Assembly: GCA_009760855.2 (NCBI GenBank)
Contig: WPIO01000008.1
Location: 10,804,501 to 10,868,500, forward strand
DNA length: 64,000 nucleotides
Direction of reading: 5' to 3'
Source of the DNA: Cristatella mucedo
Taxonomy: Eukaryota; Bryozoa; Phylactolaemata; Cristatellidae
Shown here: positions 1 through 13,300 of the stretch, one piece after another
How the letters are laid out: each line of letters starts with the position of its first letter
How positions within the stretch are numbered: position 1 is the first letter of the stretch
The notes under the pieces: model-generated
What the model was told of the DNA's origin: nothing
The model's input: the letters and a program-made list of their open reading frames with translations, nothing else
The model's database searches: none
Made by a program: the position numbers and the translations under genes

Positions 1-1239
1 CCAAGACGGAATGACGCTGCTTCCGGTTTAAGAAACACTTGTCAAAGCGTACCGTAAAGCGCTTACTATCCAATTTGCTCAAATTGACAAGTGATACTCC
101 GGACGTCCACGGGCCAAATTGCTGGCAGTATGTCTGGAGCTATCCAGGCAGTCAGTGCTTAAGAATGTATTGAGTTTTAAAGCAGTTGCGAACCTCTTGA
201 GAGAAATAACGGATAGAGGAATTACCACTTACTTGTTTTTATAATTGAATCTAATCGAACAGAGTTTATTTTTTATTTAGCGATTTTATCGGCGCGTCTA
301 TGTGTCTATAATAAACTTGCGATTTGTGTCGGCGCGCATTTTGCGGTGAACCGGCTTCAGGCCAGCAGGGATTGATAATCTTTTTAAAAGCTCACGGGAA
401 CACTCCCTAAGTAAAATACTGGCAAAAGCGCAACCAATACTGTGCACAAAACTTAGAGAGATAGAAGTTATATCCCAGGGATGCAGATGCTCATTAGTCC
501 GACTATTTAAATTTAAACTGAATTTAAAGCAGTAGGAAGTTATCACAATTACAATACTATTATTATTAATAAGTCATTTGCACAGTACCCTAAAAAACTT
601 AATCGCTATTCAGGTAGTTTTAAAATTCATTGAAAAGAAATTAATCACCGCTAGTTTGGGAAATGCAAGGTATCCTGCTTAGGCAAGCGAGTGTAGTTCA
701 CAAAGTACTGATGCTAAGACAAGCATGAAAAAACACCTTAACGACTCGCGGCTTCTGGTTAGTTGGAACTCCTCCCCATTGGCAACGCCCATTCAATCGT
801 GTACAGGAAGGCAAAGCGTAAAAAAAGAGAAGAATACTTGATTATTTTGCGGAGTCACAGTTAACTGTCATCGCACTTAGAAAAGTCGCATTTGAACAGC
901 TAGTTACGTAGACCAAATAAAGGGTGGAGCAAAGTTGAGCACGAATATGACGGAAGGCGAAGGCGATAAAGAAATACTAGCCGATTTAACAGCTTGCTTT
1001 TGCATAGAGGCAGAAGAGCCTTGACGGCTATCACCGCCGCTTGCAGCGGCACTAAAGGGTCGCCCAACGCAGGATTCGCACCCACAACATCGGCCCCGAT
1101 GTCGCGAAGAGCAACCGCTTTACTTAGTGAGTCATCACGGGGCATTGCCGCTTGAGTGAGTGGCTAAGGCCCTCTCGCTGCAGGGGACATGAGGTTTTAA
1201 TGAAAGCATAAACGCAATTTAAGTCTGCAACTGGCTTAC
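1..1239 (-). other. Gene 2 intron, left edge
   Basis: No exon recognised. It holds a SINE-B-like tail at about 583-625 (ccctaaaaaacttaatcgct) and a SINE A copy at 979-1146. Confidence 0.6.
979..1146 (-). repeat. SINE family A copy (tRNA-derived)
   Basis: Reading the minus strand there is a tRNA-like head with a GGGTGCGAATCCTGC B box, then the shared body GATAGCCGTCAAGGCTCTTC and an end near TGTTAAATCGGC. It shares this layout with the other eight family A copies and creates a spurious open frame. Confidence 0.78.
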
Positions 1240-1364
1240 CTGTGCATAGGTGTTCTTCCGTTTAAATCCCGCGCTTCAATAAGCGCTCCGTTCTTGATTA
1301 GATAATTGGCAATGACAACATTGTTCAGCACCACGGCTTGGTGTAGGGGCGTTTCTCCAGTTAG
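1240..1364 (-). CDS. Gene 2: ankyrin repeat exon (TPLHQAVVLNN), last in window
   Basis: Acceptor ggtttattag, donor GTAAGC, 125 bp, phase 0 in and two bases (AG) out. It encodes LTGETPLHQAVVLNNVVIAN then YLIKNGALIEARDLNGRTPM and H. The next exon must lie left of position 1; nothing ankyrin-like was seen in 1-1239. Confidence 0.9.
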
Positions 1365-4300
1365 CTAATAAACCAAATTTAAGTTTCTATCTGCCATTGA
1401 AATTAAAAGTGCATTAAAACTTGCTGCGACACTTTTTCTAACTATATTGAAAGCAGTCTTACACTTAGGTTACCAAAATTTACTTTTTAGCATATAAAAC
1501 ACCCGAATTGAGTTTTCTTTGGTTATATTAGTAATTTATATATTTCCATATATTATAGAAACTGAAGGGATGACCTAGCGAGTAAGGACAATGCGGTTTT
1601 GCGATACATCTATCAGTAATTCATTAATATGCTCCACAAAGGATGCTGCCACTTGATAATACCTCAACATAAGTGCAAGAAGTTACTCCAATACACTATT
1701 CATTTAAACATATTACAATTATAATCACAGAAAAGGCCGTACCTGCGTCCAGTCATTCAGGGGTACCAGTGGCACCGCTGAAACTCGGCAAGTTAAGTTA
1801 TTCCCACGTGCGTCTACCAGTAAAAGCCTGACAGTAGTTGTGTTCTATTTTCATGGACCGCCGTCTGACTGCTGGGCACCAAGTATTGATTTAAAAATAC
1901 ATGCACGCATGCCTCTGAACCCTATTCCCACTGTCCTGCTCCTACGTTGCATTGATCTGCTGCTGCCATGCATAACTAACATAATTAATATGTCATTAGC
2001 CTCAGGTCATGTCCCAGCACCTTTCAAAAAGCTGTAGTCAGGCCACTTCTCAAGAAAGCTACACTTGACCAAGAGAACTTGAGCAACTACCGCCCATTTT
2101 CCTTTCTACCGTTCCTATCAAAGACACTCGAACGGGTCGTGGCGGACCAGCTGAACTCGTATATCGAAACCTCACACCTTGCTAGTAAGTTCCAGTCTGG
2201 CTTTAGAGCTAATCACTCCGCAGAGTCAGCATTGCTTCGGGTATACAACGACCTACTTAGGAATGCAGACATGGGTAGAGTGTCTCTGCTTGTTTTGCTT
2301 GATCTTTCGGCAGCTTTTGATACCATCGATCACAAAGTTCTTCTAGAGCGCCTCTCATCTCGCCTGGGCGCCACTGGCACTGCTCTGCAGTGGTTCAGGT
2401 CCTATCTCAGTGGGAGACTCCAGAGTATTGACGTGAATGAACAAAGATCATGTGAAGTACCTCTGAAATATGGAGTACCTCAGGGCTCAGTGCTAGGTCC
2501 GGTTCTTTTCACGGTTTATACTCTGCCTCTTGCTGATGTGATTGGCAAGCACAATCTAGGCTTTCACTTCTATGCAGATGACACTCAGTTGTACCTTTGC
2601 TTTGATCCCTCACAGCCTTCGAGCACCTCAAATTCTCTAAACTCACTAGCTGCATGCATTGATGACATCCGCACATTGATGGCAGCAAATTTTCTAAAAC
2701 TTAACGATGATAAAACTAACTTACTAGTTATGGGCAAACCCAGTGTGATCCAGAGATTGGAAAGGCTGACTCAAAATTGGCTCTGCCAGCATATCTCCAG
2801 CTGAATCAGCTCGAAATCTAGGTGTCATATTCCAAAGCGACCTCTCGTTAGACGACCACATCAGCTCCACAGTCAAATCCGCCTATTTTCAGCTTCATAA
2901 CATTGCTAAAATTCGGGCCTGCTTAGATAAAAATACCACGTCCAAGTTGGTCCATGCATTCGTGACATCTCGTCTCGACTTCTGCAACTCACTGCTCACT
3001 GGCCTACCAGCATGTGCAATCAGGCGATTGCAGCTGGTGCAAAACTCTGCAGCTAGGCTCGTCTGTCGTGAGCGTCACAGTTGCCACATTACTCCACTTC
3101 TCGCCGACCTGCACTGGCTACCAGTCAAGCAACGGATTGACTTCAAGGTTTTGTCCCTCACTTTTAGGTTCCTTCATTCTATGGCTCCAGCCTATCTGTC
3201 AGATATACTACCCCATCAGGCCAAGCATCGTACCACCCGCTTTTCGGAATTCAACAGTCTAGAAATACCTCGTACAAACCTTAAATCCTTTGGAGACCGT
3301 GCATTTAGTTCATATGCCCTCAAAGCCTGGAACTCCCTCCTGACCTGCGTCAGAACATCTCCTGACCTGACCACATTTAAAAGGAACCTAAAAACACACC
3401 TATTTAGGACAGCATTTAGTGGGTCCCTGTGATTCGTCCTTGATGTGCTTATGCGTGCTGATACTGTGCATGCTGCCACTAACCACATTTGCATGCTGAC
3501 CCTGTGCATGTCACCCCTAACCATGTTATTCATTTCGTTTGTTTTTTCAAGCATGATTTTACTTACCATTCAATTGCATTTCACTTTACAGCAAATGTAA
3601 AGCGCCTAGAGAGAGATTAAGTTCTCTGAGGGCGCTTTATCAAGTGAATTATTATTATTATTATCGAGTCAGTCGATACTTTGCGATTAGTTTCGCGTGC
3701 AAAAGTGAGTTTTTTATATCAGCCAAAGCTCCACATTCCGAGAGAGCTAGATAAGCTTCAGAACAATTCAGTAGTATGACTGCCAGATAATTAAGAACTA
3801 TCGGTATTGTTCGTTATAGAATAACTGTTTTTACGCTCTCAGGTTCCTTGCTAAGAAGGTTTTATGTCGCTCTTTAAATGGAAAATGGAAGATATCGCTC
3901 GAATAAACATCAAGAAGAACTATACACGCTCATAATTTAACGAATTTAATTCTGGCTTAGTCATGCCAGATATGATTAATCAAACTTTAAATTTTAGGCA
4001 GCAAACCATAATGCAGTGGTACCACGCCTTACGAGGGTCTCGACACACGAGTGTTTCGAGATACCGGCTGTATCTCAGCTGATTATTTGCGTTGAGTTGC
4101 AAGCTAAAATTCGGGTTAAGAGCCAGCTTCAAATACTCAACCGCTAGTTGTCACAGCGAATGTCACACTGCGGGTGGTTAGTCAGGCCAATTAGGGTAGG
4201 CCAGCGAACGACGTTCCATTCCAAGACGCTGCCCTTCAACCCGGCTGTGAAGCCAGGCGCAGGCCTGTTGGTTCGCTTCTAGAGACTCAAGAGAGCCATC

Positions 4301-7300
4301 GTGGCACTTGGACGCACAAGATCGCCAGACTCTAGTGTTACATCCGACTACGGCCGGAACAGCCAAGTACGATCTGTACTCTATTTAAGCAATATGATCG
4401 TGTGAGAGTTCAACGCATAACTGATAATAAAGGGCCCGTCCGCGTAAAGGCCCAGCAAATAAACTGAAAGCGAGAAAAGCCCGGCGAAAGTTTTCCAAAA
4501 TTGGCGACTAAGATTCAGATATTCATTTCAGCCTTTCTCCTCTAACTATATTAGCATCTTCAACTCGTCTGATCTCCAAGTTACTCCTGTACATTAGGAC
4601 TAATAAAACCCGTTTATTGAAAGACATTCTATTATATTGCCTTTAAACAATATTCGTGATTTACAAGTACATTTTTTAATTGAAAACACAACAATTGCAG
4701 TGTATTTTAGGGGTCCGGAACGGACCAATGGCATTTCAAATAATTTCAATGGGAAAAATTGATTTGACCTACAAGTAATTTGAGTTACGAGCTCCGGCAC
4801 GGAACGAATTAAACTCGTAAACCGAGGTACCATTGTATAATCCCCAATGCAGGTTTGCGCGCATCTTAGAAAAACAGCCCCGTTTAAAATAATCTTGACC
4901 ATTCCTCTGTATGTGAGGATATCACTAGCATTAGCCTGGACTAGACAAGAGACTTGCACGAGGCCTCAATGTGCTGTCTGAAAGTGCGGGACCGCGTGCC
5001 ACGTGATGCAATTACTTTTGACGGGGTTTAGACCAGAAAGGGTTTTTGATAGGCTGAGCAGGCAGGCTGAAAAAACCATGGGCGTCACCAGAATCAGACC
5101 GTCAGTCATGATAAGGTAAGCATGCAGGTGCATTTAGGTCCTAGCCTTGCTCTTCTTTGACTGCTGCTAAGGGCACGACGAATTACCAGAATTCACCACA
5201 ATCCACTGCAATTCGTTCGAATAAAGCCAAATTAGGTAAAACAATTTGACAGGAGTTTTGTTGAAGCGAAGCTTTAATTTCGAGTTTAAATTATAGAAGA
5301 CCAAATTTTACGCTGTTTCGCACGCATGCAATAAAGACTGGCTACAAAAGTGCATGCAAAATTCCCATTGACCTAAATCCATCAAAATTCATCGAAATCC
5401 ACCCAATTAACTACCCATATCTACTGAAATCTCCCGGTATCCATTTTAAAACATAAAAAATAAACAAAGGTTCCCTTGAAGCTCATATCTGTATCGCAAA
5501 TCACAACGCTATCATGAAAGTTTACCAGTTAAATCGTCTCTCTGAGTATGGAAAAGCATCAGGCAACTCACTGCGCTCAATTGCAGTGGCCTTAGCTAGT
5601 GCCGTAAACTATAAAAATGTACTGCAAACTTACCTGAAGTTGGCTGCGAAAACTCCAGTTTTGACTGAACATTATACTAAACTCTGTTTCAAGTGTACCA
5701 ATACAATTTTCCGATATTGCGCACACTCGCTCTTTTGCAATGCACCCCTCTTTATTGCAATGGCCAATACGGTAATGCAAGTAACGGTGCTGCATCCCAG
5801 TTTTCCTCCCTCGATCTGTTCTATTGGAAAAAACTCATAGATTATTGAAAAACCTAAAATTTTCAATTGAAAAGTACGTACCTTCTTAATGCCGCATTTG
5901 GCGCCATTTTTTATGAGGCACTTAACAGCATCAAGAGACCCATTTAAAACGGCAGCATGTAAGGCCGTGGCGCCTTCGTCGTCCTGGGCATTCACATAGT
6001 CATTCAGACTTGTCCTTAAGTCGCTGGACGCCTTAGCTAAATAGGCGTAACACAATTCAATAGACATGCTCAAGTAAACCGAGTACTGAGAACAGTTTTT
6101 CACATTGCAATCGTAGGTTCAAAAGTTTTAGAACCGAATGAGTGCAACAGTAGAATTCAAAGAGCAACAGAAAGTAGCACTTCTGATGACACAAAGTAGA
6201 AAATTCAGCACAAAAAAGCTCACTGCACTTTAAAAAAGAGCGATTTGCGGCCTCGAAGGCTTACCGAACAGCATTTCAATTATATCAACGTAGCCTTCAG
6301 CACTTGCCATCATCAGCGGAGTGCGCAGACTGATGTCTATGCAGTTGACATTTGCCCCACGGTTAATCTACGGAAATTAGTGAACCGAATTACCCTGGCA
6401 GGTAAGTGATCACCAGTTAATAGAAGAAAGAGCCAACTTAGGGTACTTAGTGACACGCAGGGACTAAACTTCTGTACGCGGTGGTAAAGTTTGCTCATAA
6501 GTACCAGAAAGAAGCAGGCTTCCAGTGACCCGCTGATTATGGCGTCATGAAGAGACGTCTTGAGTTGACCGTCGCGGTAGTCTATTTCAAATCCGCTTTT
6601 AAGGAGCACCTGAAATTGCATTAATGAGCAGCAATAACGAGAGATTGCTATCAAATGTCAAAGAAACCATAGTTAAGTAAAAAAATTAATATATTCATTT
6701 TTAGTACCCTTTGAGAACCTTATCTCTATTCGTGCGCTTCACATACTCGACAGCGAACGAGCCTAAGATCCCGGTCACCGAAAACATTCACCTTGATCTT
6801 GATCGGGGTTAGTACCTAGCTTTAAATTATTTGTATCCATAATTATTTTCCGCTCACGACTTGGAAATATATGTCACACATGTAGGCGATATTTGTTTCT
6901 ATGATACTGAAGTTAGTGAAAAGTAATCGTGCACACAATTCGATTTAAAAAATCTTCTGGGAATCGCGAAGCCTTACGGAACATTGATATCCGCGCTCTT
7001 TGAAAAATATCTTTCTGATCACTTCAGATTGATCTTTGATCTGCCTGCCCTCAATGATGTAGTACTACAGCACAACACTTACCGGTATTCTGGAGAAGGT
7101 TCTCCTCTAACTAAATAAAGTTTACGCAACTGACCAGATAGTATACATAATTAATTCTGATGTTAAAATAGCTATACATAGTTCATAAAATGGCAGGCGA
7201 GGAATATTTTTGTTCATATAAAAGCTTAAAAAGCTATGGTAAAGTATGAAACCTAAAAGAACTTAATGAACGCACTATCGTAAAATACTAAGGTAGGCTA

Positions 7301-10300
7301 GCACAAATCTCGTTAACCACACCCAAATTAGTTTTTCGAGCTGCTTGGATAGCCAGACAGACAAATTTAGCTGATGAGAGAATCCGCCTGCAAGGAAACA
7401 TTATTCTTATAATCTTTAACCTCTGATCATTGTTCTACCGTAGTTTTCAACCTTCAAGCAGTCCGAATAAAGGCCCAATACCGAAGTTTACCGCCCAGTT
7501 TGGGAAGACTATTTGCTTTATAGACACTTATAGCTACTGTTCTAAATATAATAATCCTAAATTTACTTCTGACCTCCATAAGTAACTCAGAAATATTTTT
7601 CTTTTATATTTTAAAGGGGCACGTGTCATGCCACTTAATAAGAAGTCAGCAATAGAACAGGAACCTGAGAAATTTCGACCAAGTCTCCCGGTTGTCGTTC
7701 CTAGCAAAACCACTGGAACGATTAATGTCGCATAATTTAACCGCACATCAAAGCGTCAAAGCTGGCAAGCTGGCTCCTGTAAGCCAAAAAACCTTCATAG
7801 AGTCTGCAATGCTGTGAATATATAACGACCTTATTATTACTCGTGAAATACCTAGAATCTCAATGCTAGGTGTGCTGGATTTTTCGGCAGCCTTCGATGC
7901 AATTGATTATCAAGTCATCCTAATTAAACGTGCATTTTCTACCTAGTGCGTCGCAGAGGCTGTGTTTGGGTCCTTTCACTATAACCTCTGACATGATGGC
8001 ATTTACAAAAAACGCTACAAGCCCAACTATTCCTCACAGCATCTAGTGGGTCCGTGTTTAATTGTTCTTTGCATGCTTATGCATACTGTCGCTGTACATA
8101 TTATCCCTAATCTATCGGCTTCATTTTTAGCACATCTAAAGTGCCTAGAGAGAGATTTATTTCGCTTGGGTTGCTATTCAAGTATTACATTAATACTATT
8201 TTATTATTATTGTACGCCCTTAAAGTAAAGGCATGTAGTGCCCCAAAGATCTGTTTTAGATGCATTTATTTCAAATTCCAATATCTCTCTCTCTCGCCGA
8301 TGAAATCATCATGCACAGTCCAGGCTTTCCTATTAACTCAGATTACGCCCGCCACCGTACTTGCTCTTTGGTCGTACTCTGCCTTCATTATCACAATTTC
8401 TCGGCTACCTTGCACCGGATACGACTGACGCTCGCACTTCAATGGCAGCAGTAAAGGTTCTCACACTAAATACACACAATTATAGTATTGTTACTGGCAA
8501 ACGTTGTGTTTTGTTGACGCCGTCAAGCTTTGCTCGCAAACGGGTGCAGCCTGCATATCACACGTAGCGTTTTGCATACAATACGGGTGTCCTCTTTCGT
8601 AATTAACTTGTACAGAGCAGCTGCATCAGCTCCACAGACAAATCCGCCAACAGCCACCGATTGAAAAAGTTGGGACTTGCGTAGATAAGTGCATCACAGC
8701 CAAACATTTCACAAACTTGTTGAGAACTTATCTAGGTCTCTATAACCCTTTACTCCAAGGTTTAATTTTTCGTCGACAAAGACTCTTAGAGTTGATACAG
8801 AACGTTTCTGCCAGCTTTGTCTGTCGTGAACATTAAATTTTCACTTCCCGGAACAGGCCTATTTGCTGCTAAGCACATTAAATGTTAGCTTCCTCGCAAC
8901 GTTAAGGTCCGTTGATGATTTTGCTCATGCACACATATGAAATACTCCCTAACCAGTCCTCTCATTTTAACCCCAACCCTGCCCTTCTGACGCGGTCATT
9001 TGATTGTATTTTGCCGTTGGTGAACGTAGAAATCCTATAGCGATCATGCCTTCAATTCCATTGCTCTAAAGTCTGGAGCTCATCAATCACGCCATCTCCT
9101 TAGTTGACTTCCAAATGCTAGTAACAACCTACTTTTACATGTTATTGCTGATGAATAGAAATACTTCCTTTTTATCATATCTAACATAAACACAGATTTT
9201 ATTCTCATCTCTGCAGAAATATACAGTATACATGTTTAATCCTTATTATTGTAAGGTAGGGTAGCCGTATTTCTGCAATGACTTTTGATCGGTTCTTATC
9301 GCCAATATGAAGTTCCTTTAGTGATAATATGACTAGAATAATAATTGCAGGTTGTCTGTATTACGCCTTAAGAAAAATAAATCGCTATTCAGGCGCTTTG
9401 TCAGTCACTACGAGAGAATCAATGAACGAAGGTTTATGAAGTGACCTGAGCTCCAGACAGGAGATCATGAAGTCAGTTTGTGTTTTGTATGACTTAATAA
9501 GTTCAGTCAGAGTGAGACGGGCAAAGAGCTAATCCATCGGGATCTATTGATAAGATGGCACCCGACGATTTTCCGATGAAATGATACATTCATAAATGTG
9601 ATCGTCTGTCTTGCATTTATTAGTCATCTACATTTAGAACTATTCAGTGACCTGAAGCTGACTTAGCGTATATAGAGGTCTATAGTGAATGAGCGATCTA
9701 TCATTCATGAAACCGGGTCACCAGCTAGCGTGTCGCCATAAACTTCAAAGCTATTGTCTCAATAAATGTTAGTGAGTGGTCATCCTAATCGAATCCTGAA
9801 TAAAAAGCGTTGAATTCACGGTAGATGTGGCTATCATGCAGAAGAAAATACAAAACGCAGTGAGGAGTCCCAACAGAGCCTTAGCACGCGAATCACTCAC
9901 CAGCGCGAGCATTTCTTAAGCCTCCTCACCCGAGCGCTTGGCGTTGCAATTATGCCAATAAATTACTATGCATTGACAATCAATACACATAAGCAATCTA
10001 TTTTCTGATAGAGGCTCCTTTCGATGGAAATACGTAGCTAGAGCAGCGAAATTCTTCTGGGCTATTAATCATAATTAGGTAATTGCTCCCGTATCGGTGT
10101 CCCGTACCAAAAGAATAACGAGACCTGAGAAGTTAGTAGCTTTCCAGTGTTTAACTGCATACCAATTTCACTGGCCGTTGCAACTTCTCTAATTCAGTGT
10201 CTTGGTCCATTATTCAAGGGTGACCTCGATCAGAGCTCACGGGTTCGGCTTTAAGGGAAAACCTAACATTTGCGCTGCGAAGTACGGCCTAGAGCTTTTG

Positions 10301-13300
10301 GTGGAATGAAGTAGGAAGCTTTAGTTAACTTACCTCCATGCATTCTACTCGTCCCGTGCGAGCAGCAAGATGCATCGAGGTCTTTCCTCTAGTGTCCAAC
10401 GTCCTCGGATCCGCACCTCTGCTCATCAAAAGCGATGCACACTCATGTCTGCCGTATTTACACGCCAAGTGCAGGGCGGTCTGCTTAGCATCATTCTGAC
10501 ATCGAACGTCTGCAATGCGTAGAGCGGCCCAAGCTACCGTTCGCATATGCATTGCTTTTTTTTTATCGCCATGCAGCCTGGAACCAAAGTTAAAATTGCA
10601 ATTATCACACGTCCAAATTCCTTTACACTATAACACGCTACTCGACTGAAGCACGTAAGTAGAAATTTAAAGCCGAGACTTTAAAGCTCCGTGTAATGTG
10701 TTCCGTGTTATGTGTTATCGTGTTCCGTGTTATGGTTCGAAATTAGAAGCAGTCTATATTATAGCTCAGTCGGTTGAGCCCTGCATCGGTAGAGGAGAAG
10801 TTGCGGGATTATTTCCCATACCTTCCCTTTACTTCAGGCTAATTTCTACTTCGGTGCGCCTCATTTCCATGGCGACTTATTTCAATCGTTGTGCATTTTT
10901 AAATAACTTAAGGTGGTTGTTTATCCGAGTCAAGCTCTAGCGCATACATTACTACAAATTTAACCTATATAATAACTTTTATATTTAAATTGCAATTGTT
11001 GGCAGTTTATTCTATCGAAGACTCACCTTCTGGAACCTTAAGCACCCAGTTCAGATCAAAAGTAATACCATGAGAGAAGAGAAACCTCAATAAAGAAATA
11101 AATAAAGCAGAGCTCAGATGAACTCAAAATACGTTTGCGTCACCAATGAGTTTATAAAAAACGTGATGATTTCACATATATAATTCATTTCTATGGCACG
11201 TATTGCGCTCAATACTAATTTAATAATCAAAAACTATAATTGTTTTAACGGTCGAATATTTATACTTAGCGCCTATCAACAGCTCAAGTATAGTGTGTAT
11301 GATAGGCTCAGGTGAACTTCAGGGATTCAAGTTCCACATTTGAGATCTCATAACTTTGAGCAAACCAAGATGCCACGTGATAGGTTTCCATGATTAATTT
11401 AATAAAATGGCAAAGGAAAAAGGATTAGATCTAGCCGGGAAGACATAGCGTATGTATTTATTGACAAGAGGTGAATATGAATGTTTACAGTAAATGCACA
11501 GTAAATAAGAATCGTCGAAATGATATCGCACTTGGTTGAGCATGAGTTGAGTTGTAAAATAACTGCTAATGAAATGTCAAGGAGCTGAGAAGTATATAAT
11601 TTTACGCTGCTTTATGCATTCCCCGGCTGTTGGCTCAAATAGCTGATGCTGCAACCAAATGCTGAGAGGAAGTAGGGTTGATCGTGACTCTACATGCGCA
11701 CGATCATTAGCCAAAAAATTGCCAAAGAGCACTTGAATGGTCGCATAGCATTTTCAAAACACATGTCAAGTCAAGAAGGCATCTAAAGATGTTGCAAGCA
11801 TATTATCCAGATTCAACAGAGTGCCCCTAATATATTTGAATCAGTGGAAGATTGGAAATTTCGCATAATTTTCATCAAATCCAATATAACCAGAATAATT
11901 TTCTCGTGGAACATCCTGATAGATTTATAGATTCCTGACTAGGTGGCAGAAAACGCAGGAGGACCTGGAATAAAGCTCGGTTTGATATTGCAACCAATAT
12001 CTGTGACCGAGAAATTTATCGTTTAGGGACAAGAATTTTTTTCAGCAGTTAACGATTCCATAAGAAACAGTATCAACTGTATTCGAAGAGAGTAGACACA
12101 ATGATAAAACCGCCACACCAGGATTGAACTTTTCTTCGTACATTACGTTTGTATATTTATCAATCCACAAGTTTTATTGGCGACTAGATAGCTGTTAAAG
12201 AGCCACAGCACTGGCTGAATAGAAGTCGCTAAGCATTCATCAATTTTGCCAATTAGGCCGGATGTAGTATTTTTGCCATCAACTTCCTTCTCTTAGATCT
12301 TATTTTGCTCACTGCCGATGCTACACCCGCCGGCTTACAATTTGAGGTACTTCTGATTTCGCTTCGAGCAGTGCAGATACTAAACAATTTTGTCATCTTA
12401 AATTAGAGAAATTTTTGCATATGAACTGAAGCCAAACTGACTCACGGCCCCCAGCTTTTCTTACATTCTGAGGACAGTTTATCCTGCCATTCGTGTCAAG
12501 ACTCGGGACGGTGAGATCCCTTGTTGGATTAGACAACCCTTAAGCTGAGAGCTCTATCGTCTACAGATTGTATTGTATCTCATGCCAGAAGCCCATTGTC
12601 CTTTAACGGTACGTTTGTTTTTAGTTTAATCTTCAATACAGTTTTCGTTAAACCCATTTTCAGAAACTTGGATACAATTATGTCTTCGTGCATCCCGTGT
12701 GCCTTGCCTATGCTGTATATGAAGGTCTCAAGGATCTTCACCCTGCGGCGGCAATGTGCTCGCTCTTCACGACCGAGGTCGTGGGTTCGAGTCCTCCTTT
12801 GGGTGATTCTATAATGCCCACTGCAAGCGGCAATGATCGCCGTTAAGGCTCTCTGGCCGTTAAATAAATGAGGCTGTTAAATTAGAAAATCTCGTGCCTG
12901 TAGGCTATTAGCGGCATTGCATACATGGATGCAATACGATTAGACGGTTTCAGTAGCGGCAAAAAATAAACAAGATTTTATCACTCTTATCTTAAAGACG
13001 AACGGAGACTAGTCCGGCATTTGCTCCGGTCTTTCCCGGCCACGCAAGTGAATTGCAGTTAGAGGTTCTAGTCATTAATCATATAGCAATGTCGAGATGC
13101 ACGTTGTTTCGCCCGAACCACCGCATGCATGCTCCTCGATCAAAATCTGTAGTGCATGCACTTTCACTCCATGAGAAAGAAAGAAAGAGAGAGAAAGAGA
13201 GAGAAAGAAGAGAAAGAAAGAGAGAAAGAGAGAGAGAGAGAGATAGAGAATTAGGGCCTGAAGGTAAGAAATACCTGCGTCGTTGTCAAGGAGTATGGAC

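Noticed and set aside
900-1145. Open frame with a GADVVGANPALGDPLVPLQAA reading that mimics an ankyrin repeat
   Set aside because: It lies in a SINE family A copy; the same nucleotides recur in eight other places.
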